DNA of 12,584 nt, taken from positions 1-12,584 of the forward strand of contig JARFRJ010000517.1 in the NCBI GenBank assembly GCA_029287305.1, read 5' to 3'. The position numbers and the translations under genes were made by a program. Positions 6,775 through 12,584 of the stretch are shown here, one piece after another. Position 1 is the stretch's first letter, and the number at the start of each line of letters is the position of its first letter. The notes under the pieces are model-generated. The model saw nothing but the letters and a program-made list of their open reading frames with translations, was not told where the DNA came from and made no database searches. Source of the DNA: Hyphomonas sp. GTDB lineage: Bacteria; Pseudomonadota; Alphaproteobacteria; Caulobacterales; Hyphomonadaceae.

Positions 6775-6792
6775 TTAACTCGGACACGCTCT
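6775..6792 (+). repeat. 18-base shared motif, copy upstream of rpoH
   Basis: TTAACTCGGACACGCTCT matches the motif at 291-308 upstream of trpS at 16 of 18 positions. It lies about 200 bases before the rpoH start and 50 bases after the dapB stop, in non-coding DNA. Immediately after it lies a GAATC site (6803-6807), the recognition form of the alphaproteobacterial cell-cycle methylase CcrM. Confidence 0.5.
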
Positions 6793-6816
6793 CGCCCTTT
6801 AAGAATCCATATCATG

Positions 6817-6830
6817 CTCTATTTATAGAG
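6817..6830. promoter_or_regulatory. CTCTAT-TT-ATAGAG palindrome in the rpoH leader region
   Basis: Perfect 6-bp arms around TT, about 65 bases before the best rpoH -35 box. Its size and position would suit an operator, but no known regulator motif is recognised. Confidence 0.3.
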
Positions 6831-6894
6831 GTCTGCGATCAAAGAGGGTGAGGTTTTGTCTCATATTTTTGCCTAGAACGGCTCTAAGATCAAA

Positions 6895-6923
6895 TTTACC
6901 GCTCTGGATTTATGCGATATCAT
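6895..6923 (+). promoter_or_regulatory. Candidate housekeeping promoter for rpoH
   Basis: TTTACC (6895-6900) and TATCAT (6918-6923) are separated by exactly 17 bases and resemble the TTGACA/TATAAT consensus at 3-4 and 5 positions. Transcription would start about 45 bases before the rpoH ATG. No sigma-32 type (CTTGAA ... CCCCAT) promoter was seen. Call is by eye only. Confidence 0.4.
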
Positions 6924-6957
6924 ATTCGGATAAAGCATACTCTTTAATAACCGGGCT

Positions 6958-6970
6958 ATCCTGAAAGGAT
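6958..6970 (+). promoter_or_regulatory. Small hairpin enclosing the rpoH ribosome-binding site
   Basis: ATCCT (6958-6962), GAA loop and AGGAT (6966-6970) form a short perfect stem whose right arm contains the AAGGA Shine-Dalgarno sequence, 7 bases before the ATG at 6977. The five weak-to-moderate pairs would melt easily, which is the behaviour wanted of an RNA thermometer, but such short stems also occur by chance. Confidence 0.4.
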
Positions 6971-6976
6971 TTTATC

Positions 6977-7861
6977 ATGGCAATACGTACGGCGATTACC
7001 CTTAGTCCTGAACAGGGATTATCGCGCTATCTGATGGAAATCCGTAAGTTTCCCATGCTTAGCAAGGAAGAAGAATTTATGCTTGCCAAGCGCTGGCAAG
7101 AACATGAGGATTCTGTCGCGGCGGAGAAGATGGTAACCTCGCATTTACGGCTCGTGGCCAAAATCGCCATGGGGTATCGCGGCTATGGATTGCCAATGGC
7201 TGAGGTGATTTCAGAAGGCAATGTCGGATTGATGCAATCGGTTAAAAAGTTTGATCCAGACAAAGGGTTTCGCCTCGCCACCTATGCCATGTGGTGGATC
7301 CGGGCGTCGATACAGGAATATATTTTACGGTCCTGGAGCCTTGTAAAGCTTGGTACAACAGCGGCGCAAAAGAAGCTGTTTTTCAACTTACGGCGGATAA
7401 AGGGCGAGATCAACGCTATTGAAGCGGGTGATTTAAGACCGGCTGAGGTCACCGAAATTGCCACACGTTTAAATGTCAGTGAAGCCGAAGTGATCAGCAT
7501 GAATGGGCGCATGTCCGCGTCTGATTCTTCCCTTAATGTGCCTATGGGTCAGGAAGGGGATATGGAATGGCAGGATTGGCTTGCCGATGAAGAGCCCAAT
7601 CAGGCGGTTAATTTTGCCAATCGTCAGGAATATGAAAAACGCATGGAATTGCTCAGCACGGCCATGGAAAACCTCAATGAGCGTGAACAGAATATCATCA
7701 TGGAGCGCCGTATGCGCGATGAACCCAAGACATTGGAGGAGCTTTCAGAAGTGTACAATGTCAGCCGGGAGCGTATCCGTCAGATTGAAGTGCGCGCCTT
7801 TGAAAAACTCCAAAAAGCGATGCAGGATATGGCTGAAGAAGAGTTATCTGCGACACCTTAA
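6977..7861 (+). CDS. rpoH: RNA polymerase sigma-32 (heat-shock sigma factor)
   Basis: RpoH directs RNA polymerase to heat-shock promoters (chaperones, proteases). The 294-residue protein has the family's order of parts: region 1.2/2.1 with the LSKEEEFMLAKRW helix (about 28-40), region 2.2-2.4 with LRLVAKIAMGYRGYGLP and FRLATYAMWWIRASIQEYI (57-116), the RpoH box QKKLFFNLR at 131-139, which distinguishes sigma-32 from other group 3 sigmas, and region 4.2 with the TLEELSEVYNVSRERIRQIE helix-turn-helix (252-271). The start ATG has a strong AAGGA 7 bases upstream. A 252-base leader separates it from dapB, and it probably has its own promoter. The leader hairpin over the Shine-Dalgarno sequence may add temperature control. 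Many alphaproteobacteria carry two rpoH copies; only one is seen here. Confidence 0.97.
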   Translation: MAIRTAITLSPEQGLSRYLMEIRKFPMLSKEEEFMLAKRWQEHEDSVAAEKMVTSHLRLVAKIAMGYRGYGLPMAEVISEGNVGLMQSVKKFDPDKGFRLATYAMWWIRASIQEYILRSWSLVKLGTTAAQKKLFFNLRRIKGEINAIEAGDLRPAEVTEIATRLNVSEAEVISMNGRMSASDSSLNVPMGQEGDMEWQDWLADEEPNQAVNFANRQEYEKRMELLSTAMENLNEREQNIIMERRMRDEPKTLEELSEVYNVSRERIRQIEVRAFEKLQKAMQDMAEEELSATP

Positions 7862-8024
7862 CGAAATTTTGATCATACGCATAAATGATGCTAGAGAAGA
7901 TATTTGCATTCAGGGTCTCTACTTTATCAAGGGTTTTCTCCTTTTATAGTCAAGAGCGGCGGAAGTGCATAATCAATCGGTTTGAGGTAAGCGTAAAGCC
8001 TCTTCCAGAGCAGGAAATAGTGTT

Positions 8025-8459
8025 ATGAGCGCTGCAATTGAAGGCTTTATATCCGGATTTCCGCATTTCCTGATTATGACGGGAACCGCGGGCCTTATCC
8101 TTATTCTGGCCAGCACACTCTATGTTTTCCTGACCCCATGGAAAGAGCTTGCCCTCCTGAAAGGGGGGAACGGCTCAGCTGGCCTTGCTCTGGCAGGGGC
8201 GATTACAGGCTTGGCGATACCGCTCGCGGCGTGTCTGGCGTCAAGTGTCACGCCGATTGATCTGATTATTTGGGGGCTGGTGGCTTTGCTGCTGCAATTG
8301 ATTGCCTATCGTGTGGTCGATATATTACTGGTTGGCTTGCCGGCGCGAATCGAAAATGATGAAGCGGGCGCGGCGATTGTCCTGATCGCCGCTAAACTGT
8401 CTGTCGCCATGATATTGGCCGCGGGCCTCTGGGACCCCAATTTGGGGCGCTATACATAA
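8025..8459 (+). CDS. DUF350 family inner-membrane protein
   Basis: A 144-residue protein with four hydrophobic spans (about 13-36, 50-74, 78-104 and 113-135) separated by short loops. The LALAGAITGLAIPLAACLASS segment (54-74) and the Gly/Ala-rich repeats match the DUF350 (UPF0719, YjfL-like) family. No biochemical function is established for the family. The ATG has AGGA nine bases upstream. Its stop is six bases before the start of the protease gene, so the two, and pyrF behind them, form an operon. The pairing suggests that the membrane protein and the exported protease may act together at the envelope, but this is inference from position alone. Confidence 0.85.
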   Translation: MSAAIEGFISGFPHFLIMTGTAGLILILASTLYVFLTPWKELALLKGGNGSAGLALAGAITGLAIPLAACLASSVTPIDLIIWGLVALLLQLIAYRVVDILLVGLPARIENDEAGAAIVLIAAKLSVAMILAAGLWDPNLGRYT

Positions 8460-8465
8460 AGGCGG

Positions 8466-9296
8466 ATGAGTGTGAAATATTTTGATCTTTTCTGCTATAT
8501 AGCAAGCCTGTGCTTTATACTGATCATGGTGAATGTGTCAGGGGCGAAATATGCCGATGCGCCGCCGCCTAATCCGAATGCACGCATGCCGGTCGGGGCG
8601 GCTTTGCCCCCGCCTTCTGAATTTGACAGCCCGGTCATGGTCACCGCCTCGGCCCGACAAGATGGGTCTGGCACGGCCTTTGCCATTCATTCAGAGGGTT
8701 ATTGGCTGACAGCAAAACATGCCGTCGCTGGATGTGAGACTGTGCGCCTGCATATTCGCTCCAATGCCTATATTGAAAGCCAGGATATACGTTTGCATCC
8801 AGACTATGACCTAGCGCTGATCAAGGCTGATTATGCGCCCGACCCGGTAAGTCTTGATTTGCGCTCTGATCTGATTGTTGGATCAGAAGGTTATTTTGTC
8901 GGTTTTCCGAAAGGCGCGCCGGGTGAAGCGGCTGGGCTTTTGCATAAACGCTCCAATCTGCAAAGCTCAGGACCGCGCCGTACAAAAGATTCGGTGATTG
9001 TCTGGACCGAGCTTGGCCGGACATCAGGTATAGGTCCGAGCCTTGCGGGTATATCGGGCGGGCCGGTTTATGATCAGGCGGGTCAGGTTCGAGGCCTCGT
9101 TCTTGCCGAAAGTCCGCGCCGGGGACGGATTTACAGCGCCGCGCCGCATACGATTAAAGCCTTTCTCGATGATCAGGGACTGGATATTCAAGGTACACCA
9201 GCAGGCGCATTTACAACCCGCACCTATGGCGCCGCGTCAGATCGTGTGCGCCGTCATGGCCAAGTGGTCAAACTGGCCTGTCAAACAAGCCCGTGA
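8466..9296 (+). CDS. Trypsin-like serine protease, exported or membrane-anchored
   Basis: The 276-residue protein starts with a hydrophobic segment (about 8-25) that can serve as a signal peptide or anchor, followed by a proline-rich linker (33-52). The chymotrypsin-fold catalytic triad is complete: His85 in LTAKHAV, Asp115 in HPDYDLALIK and Ser197 in GISGGPVYD, with the Gly-Thr-Ala-Phe opening (GSGTAFAI) before the histidine. No PDZ domain follows, unlike DegP/HtrA proteases, and the last 35 residues are an undefined tail with one cysteine near the end. It probably works in the periplasm; no substrate can be named. Its TGA overlaps the GTG start of pyrF (GTGA), which suggests translational coupling. 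It starts six bases after the DUF350 gene. Confidence 0.88.
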   Translation: MSVKYFDLFCYIASLCFILIMVNVSGAKYADAPPPNPNARMPVGAALPPPSEFDSPVMVTASARQDGSGTAFAIHSEGYWLTAKHAVAGCETVRLHIRSNAYIESQDIRLHPDYDLALIKADYAPDPVSLDLRSDLIVGSEGYFVGFPKGAPGEAAGLLHKRSNLQSSGPRRTKDSVIVWTELGRTSGIGPSLAGISGGPVYDQAGQVRGLVLAESPRRGRIYSAAPHTIKAFLDDQGLDIQGTPAGAFTTRTYGAASDRVRRHGQVVKLACQTSP

Positions 9297-10174
9297 ATTT
9301 CGCCGATCGATTACTTTGCGCTTTACAGTATTATGGCCCGCTTTGTGTCGGGATTGATCCGCATAAAGGGAAAATTCCGGACCTGTTTGGCGGCGATACG
9401 CCAGAAGGGATTGCAAATTGGGCTGAGGCGGTGATTGATATTGCCAGCCAGCATGTCGCGGTCCTCAAGCCACAAATTGGCTTGTTTGAACGCCATGGCG
9501 CTGAGGGGATGCAGGCGCTGCAAACCGTCTGCCAAAGCGCCAGAGACAAGGGCCTGATTGTCCTTGCGGATGCGAAACGCGGCGATATTGGCTCCACTGC
9601 CGCAGGGTATGCAGAGGCTTATTTGGAGCCTGGAGCGCCTTTTGAGGCCGATGCTGTGACGGTGAACCCCTATATGGGGCTCGACACATTGGAGCCTTTC
9701 CTAGAGCGCGCCGAGCGCCATGGCAAAGGGGTGATTGTGCTTGTGCGCACCAGTAATCTAGGCGCAGAAGATTTCCAGCTCGCCCAGATTGACGGCATCC
9801 CTCTATATCTGAAAGTAATTGAAAAGCTTACGCCTCTGATCAAGCGCCTAGAGGGGGCTTCCGGATGGTCCAGCCTGATGCTTGTTGTCGGCGCAACCGG
9901 CCCTGAAGAAGCGCGACTGGTCCGGGCAGCCGCGCCGCGTGCGCTGTTTCTTGTGCCCGGTTATGGCCATCAAGGCGCAAAGGCTAGGGACGCTTTGGCC
10001 GGATTTGTTGCCGGCGAGGCAGGGCTTGTCGGCGGGGTTGTCAATGCCTCGCGCTCGATCACCTTCCCAGACGCGGCTCAAACGGCCACGACGCTTTCTG
10101 ACTGGCGCATGGCTGTGACCGCGGCCATGACACAAGCGAAGCATGATTTGCAGGAAGCGGCCCGAAATGGCTGA
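9293..10174 (+). CDS. pyrF: Orotidine 5'-phosphate decarboxylase, type 2 (long form)
   Basis: PyrF converts orotidine monophosphate to UMP, the last step of pyrimidine synthesis. The 293-residue length and sequence belong to the long type-2 form rather than the roughly 230-residue type-1 enzyme of E. coli. The catalytic array is the DAKRGDIGSTA motif at 93-103, with Asp93, Lys95 and Asp98, and the substrate-binding start CVGIDPHKGKIP lies at 18-29. The C-terminal VNASRSI segment holds the phosphate-binding arginine. Translation starts at a GTG that overlaps the protease stop by four bases (GTGA); no other in-frame start nearby is better placed. The link between a pyrimidine enzyme and an exported protease is unlikely to be functional; shared transcription is the simpler reading. 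Confidence 0.95.
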   Translation: MNFADRLLCALQYYGPLCVGIDPHKGKIPDLFGGDTPEGIANWAEAVIDIASQHVAVLKPQIGLFERHGAEGMQALQTVCQSARDKGLIVLADAKRGDIGSTAAGYAEAYLEPGAPFEADAVTVNPYMGLDTLEPFLERAERHGKGVIVLVRTSNLGAEDFQLAQIDGIPLYLKVIEKLTPLIKRLEGASGWSSLMLVVGATGPEEARLVRAAAPRALFLVPGYGHQGAKARDALAGFVAGEAGLVGGVVNASRSITFPDAAQTATTLSDWRMAVTAAMTQAKHDLQEAARNG

Positions 10175-10256
10175 CTATACTTATAAACCCGTATCTCTGA
10201 ACGATTGAACTAAGCAGGCTATATCATAAAACTGAATGACCAAAAGGAGACAAATT

Positions 10257-10595
10257 ATGGCAGGTAAATTTGAAATTTATCAGGACAAGGCTAACGAATA
10301 CCGGTTCCGGCTCAAAGCCAGAAATGGTCAGATTATCCTAGCCAGCGAAGGCTACAGCCAGAAGTCAAGTTGTGAAAAGGGTATTAATTCAGTAAAAACC
10401 AATGCGTCCATAGACTTAAGGTTTGAGCGTAAAGAGACCAAATCCGGTGCACCAATGTTTAATTTGAAGGCGGCCAATGGTCAGGTGATCGGTACCTCTG
10501 AGGCTTATAGCTCTGAATCGGCACGCGACAATGGAATTGCCTCTGTTATGGAAAATGCGCCGGAGGCGGCTGTACAGGATTTGACCGAAAGCTAA
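10257..10595 (+). CDS. yegP: YegP family protein (tandem DUF1508)
   Basis: A 112-residue soluble protein made of two DUF1508 repeats. The first holds FEIYQDKANEYRFRLKARNG and EGYSQKSSCEKGINSV, the second FNLKAANGQVIGTSEAYSS and SARDNGIASV, so the motif RL/NLKA-NGQ-I--SE-YS is seen twice. This fold is small and beta-rich, and the molecular role of the family is not established. The start is the ATG at 10257, placed 6 bases after AGGAGA; an upstream ATG at 10236 has no such site. The gene is separated from pyrF by 82 bases and probably has its own promoter, with TATATC/TATCAT-like sequence near 10220-10227, but no clear -35 box was found. Confidence 0.9.
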   Translation: MAGKFEIYQDKANEYRFRLKARNGQIILASEGYSQKSSCEKGINSVKTNASIDLRFERKETKSGAPMFNLKAANGQVIGTSEAYSSESARDNGIASVMENAPEAAVQDLTES

Positions 10596-10687
10596 ACCTT
10601 ACTTTTATATAAGATAGCTGACATGGTTGAAAGGGTTTCTAAGGTCTCTTGATCGACTTTTCAGTCATTTGGGAGTATATTTTTCTT

Positions 10688-11218
10688 ATGCATATATGGA
10701 TTGCTCTTCTTACAGTGTTGAGTGTTCTGGCAGCCTGGTATTTCAAAGCTAATAGAAATGGCCGGGCGGCCAAGAATATTAAGCGTAAATGGCATCAACG
10801 TAAAAAAGTTGACGGCAATGCCAGCGCGTCTGATTTCAGCTTGAAACAGGTGACAGACCCCAGAGAAGCGGCGGCAATCCTTATGCTATTATTGATGCGG
10901 CCATCTGAAGGCATGCAATTTTCGGAAGCCAGTCTGACCCTGATACAAGGTGAATATCAGGACCTGTTTCAGATCGGCCCTGACGAGGCTCAAAGATTAA
11001 CCGATTATGTGCGCAACAGGATTGCGCGCGTAGAGATATCCGATGGTGTGGTCAAACATATGGCCCATATCATCCTGCGGTCCCAGACGATCCGAACCCG
11101 CGACCTGATTGAGCTTGATACCAGTCTTGTCGCGGTAAGCGAGATGGCCGGATATCCGACACAGACGCAATTGAAACTTCTGCAAATCTATCGCGACTCA
11201 GTTGGCCTGAAAACTTGA
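10688..11218 (+). CDS. Membrane-anchored TerB-like protein
   Basis: The 176-residue product from the ATG at 10688 has one N-terminal transmembrane segment (HIWIALLTVLSVLAAWYF, about 2-20), then a basic linker (KANRNGRAAKNIKRKWHQRKK) that points to the inside-positive side, and a mainly helical domain from about 57 on. The pattern DPREAAAILMLLLM ... FSEASLTLIQGEYQDLF resembles TerB/DjlA-N acidic helical domains, which often bind metals or partners, but acidic metal ligands are few here. A TTG at 10649 in the same frame would add 13 residues (MIDFSVIWEYIFL) and could be the true start; its upstream AAGG is very close, whereas the ATG has GGGAG 12 bases away. Function is unknown, and neighbours give no clue. 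Confidence 0.7.
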   Translation: MHIWIALLTVLSVLAAWYFKANRNGRAAKNIKRKWHQRKKVDGNASASDFSLKQVTDPREAAAILMLLLMRPSEGMQFSEASLTLIQGEYQDLFQIGPDEAQRLTDYVRNRIARVEISDGVVKHMAHIILRSQTIRTRDLIELDTSLVAVSEMAGYPTQTQLKLLQIYRDSVGLKT

Positions 11219-11345
11219 GCCAAACCAGCAGCCAAAGGCTTTGAGCATAGTTTGCGCAGATGATAGACAGGGTAGGGATGTGTCAAATGCTTTCATAGAA
11301 GAAGGCACTTTCGCTCTGGCAATGCGGCCTGTATAGCTTGCTCCT

Positions 11346-12158
11346 ATGACGAAGCTTTATCGACAGAAACTGCGTAAAGACAGTTGGGGAAATTTTACGG
11401 TTTTACGCCACAATGCCTTTGACGGCATGTTGGTGACATCCAAAAATTCTGGCACACATTGGCTGAAATATATGCTCGCTTTGGCCTTGGCAGAGACTTA
11501 TGAAATCGACCCGCCGGAATATTTTTCAGAGGATGCGGTCCGGCCCTATATCAGTTGGACAAAAGATCAAGTCGTGCATGATGCCCTGCCACGCTTGGCG
11601 TTCAGCCATACAATCCCTCACCGTCTGGTCGATTGGGGGTGGGCACGCCAGCTTGCCGGATTGCCGCCCTATGTGCTTTTGGTGCGTCATCCAATGCAAA
11701 TTCTCGCCAGTCATTATGCCAAATGGGCTTGGGATATCCAAGTTGACTGGCTGACCTATCTGAAAGGCGAAGCGAGCGGCAAACGCTATCGCTGTGATCT
11801 GTTCTGGCTGGCCCGGTTCTGGCATCGCTGGGGCGTGTGGCTGGAGAAAGACCCGGCCCGCATCTATCGGGTTCACTATGAAGATTTGCAAAAAAACCCT
11901 GAAGAGATACTAACACATATTTCAAATCATTGGGGCATTGGGCTAAGCCCGGCCTCCATCCGAAATGCGGTGCATAGTGCCAGTAAGGCGCAAATGGCGA
12001 AAAAAATTGACCCCAAAGCCGAACCGAATGTCCTGCAAAACCGCCGCGAAAAGCTCAGCGACCTCTTTAAAGGGGAGGCCTATGAGATTTATGCCGAACA
12101 TATTGCGGCGCGTTTTCCCCGCAGTCTTGGCTATGATTTACTGACACTGCCGGAATAA
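11346..12158 (+). CDS. Sulfotransferase family protein
   Basis: The 270-residue protein carries the PAPS-binding signatures of the sulfotransferase superfamily. The 5'-phosphosulfate loop is TSKNSGTHWLKYM (31-43), corresponding to the usual YPKSGTTWL, and the 3'-phosphate motif is VLLVRHPMQILASHY (110-124) with Arg114 and Ser122. SHTIPHR at 87-93 offers a candidate catalytic histidine (His88). Such enzymes transfer sulfate from PAPS to a hydroxyl or amine of a sugar, lipid or small molecule; the acceptor cannot be predicted. There is no signal peptide or membrane segment, so it should be cytoplasmic. It stands alone, with no PAPS-synthesis or polysaccharide gene beside it, after a 127-base gap and before a convergent gene. 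The HxxM/I replacements around the loops show it is not a close relative of well-studied members. Confidence 0.85.
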   Translation: MTKLYRQKLRKDSWGNFTVLRHNAFDGMLVTSKNSGTHWLKYMLALALAETYEIDPPEYFSEDAVRPYISWTKDQVVHDALPRLAFSHTIPHRLVDWGWARQLAGLPPYVLLVRHPMQILASHYAKWAWDIQVDWLTYLKGEASGKRYRCDLFWLARFWHRWGVWLEKDPARIYRVHYEDLQKNPEEILTHISNHWGIGLSPASIRNAVHSASKAQMAKKIDPKAEPNVLQNRREKLSDLFKGEAYEIYAEHIAARFPRSLGYDLLTLPE

Positions 12159-12194
12159 TTCCACGGTTCCGAAAGTAGGAAAAGTGAAAGAAAA

Positions 12195-12584
12195 TCAAAC
12201 CTCAACCGCATCCAGCGCGCCCTGAATATCGGCTTTGAGGTCGGTGATATCTTCCAGCCCGACAGAGAGCCTTATCCAGCTTTCATCCAGCCCCATACTG
12301 GCGCGTTCTTCATCGGTCAAAGCACGATGCGTCGTTGTGCAGGGATGACAGGCGAGGGATTTGGTATCGCCAAGATTATTGCAGATATCGATCAATTGCA
12401 GGGCATTGAGGAAGGCGAAGGCCCCCTTTCTTTGGCCTTTTACGGAAAAGGCGATCAGGCTTCCGCCCGCCTGCATCTGTTTCATATGTACAGCATAATG
12501 TGGGTGATCGGGACGTGTCGGATAACGCACAGCCTCGATATTGGGATGCGTGGCGATTATATCGGCCAATTGTCTGGCGGTTTC
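12195..12584 (-). CDS. metZ: PLP-dependent O-acyl-homoserine sulfhydrylase, C-terminal part (partial)
   Basis: The last 129 codons of a leftward gene lie here; the 5' two thirds are beyond the window edge, reading ETARQLADII at the border. The sequence matches the C-terminal domain of Cys/Met-metabolism PLP enzymes: GGSLIAFSVKG, then LQLIDICNNLGDTKSLACHP, TTTHRALT and WIRLSVGLEDITDL, where the Arg of IRLSVGLE binds the substrate carboxylate. The NNLGDxKSL arrangement favours O-succinylhomoserine sulfhydrylase (MetZ), which makes homocysteine from sulfide. O-acetylhomoserine sulfhydrylase and methionine gamma-lyase remain possible because the PLP lysine and specificity residues are outside. 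It converges with the sulfotransferase gene, 36 bases between the two stops, with no clear terminator between. Confidence 0.8.
   Translation of the reverse strand, partial: ETARQLADIIATHPNIEAVRYPTRPDHPHYAVHMKQMQAGGSLIAFSVKGQRKGAFAFLNALQLIDICNNLGDTKSLACHPCTTTHRALTDEERASMGLDESWIRLSVGLEDITDLKADIQGALDAVEV

Noticed and set aside
7862..8024. Possible terminator after rpoH (AAGGGTTTTCTCCTTTT).
   Set aside because: No stable GC-rich stem precedes the T-rich stretch.

Overview
The window reads as bacterial chromosome from an alphaproteobacterium. The grounds are an RpoH with the exact alphaproteobacterial-type RpoH box, rluD lying close to rpoH, a Tat-exported PhoD, a DUF350 protein and a coupling of a trypsin-like protease to pyrF. 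GC content is moderate rather than high. A Hyphomonadaceae/Maricaulales-like marine organism would fit, but that placement is inference. Most of the window is core housekeeping sequence.

Layout, left to right. (1) Positions 1-183 hold the 3' end of an elongation factor Tu gene, closed by a strong intrinsic terminator at about 259-292, followed by trpS (tryptophanyl-tRNA synthetase). (2) Positions 1410-2991 form an accessory patch. It holds a small secreted protein of unknown function, a 5'-truncated GH108 lysozyme-like pseudogene translationally overlapping it, and about 520 bases of non-coding DNA packed with repeats: a 14-bp palindrome, a 26-bp near-perfect inverted repeat, a 12-bp perfect inverted repeat and a 25-bp tandem repeat array. 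Sequence related to the tandem array also lies on the other side of the two genes, at 1480-1556. (3) phoD (leftward) and rluD (rightward) diverge from a 140-base intergenic region. (4) rluD-dapB-rpoH run rightward, with rpoH having its own long leader. (5) A DUF350 membrane protein, a secreted or membrane-anchored trypsin-like protease and pyrF form a tight operon (6-base gap, then a GTGA overlap). (6) yegP (DUF1508), a membrane-anchored TerB-like protein and a sulfotransferase follow as separate rightward genes. (7) The 3' end of a convergent PLP-dependent sulfhydrylase gene (MetZ-like) runs off the right edge.

The genes do not form one obvious new system. The parts most worth a second look are non-coding: the repeat cluster between phoD and the GH108 remnant, a small hairpin that encloses the rpoH ribosome-binding site, and an 18-base motif shared by the upstream regions of trpS and rpoH. 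No tRNA, rRNA, CRISPR array, intact insertion sequence or origin was recognised.
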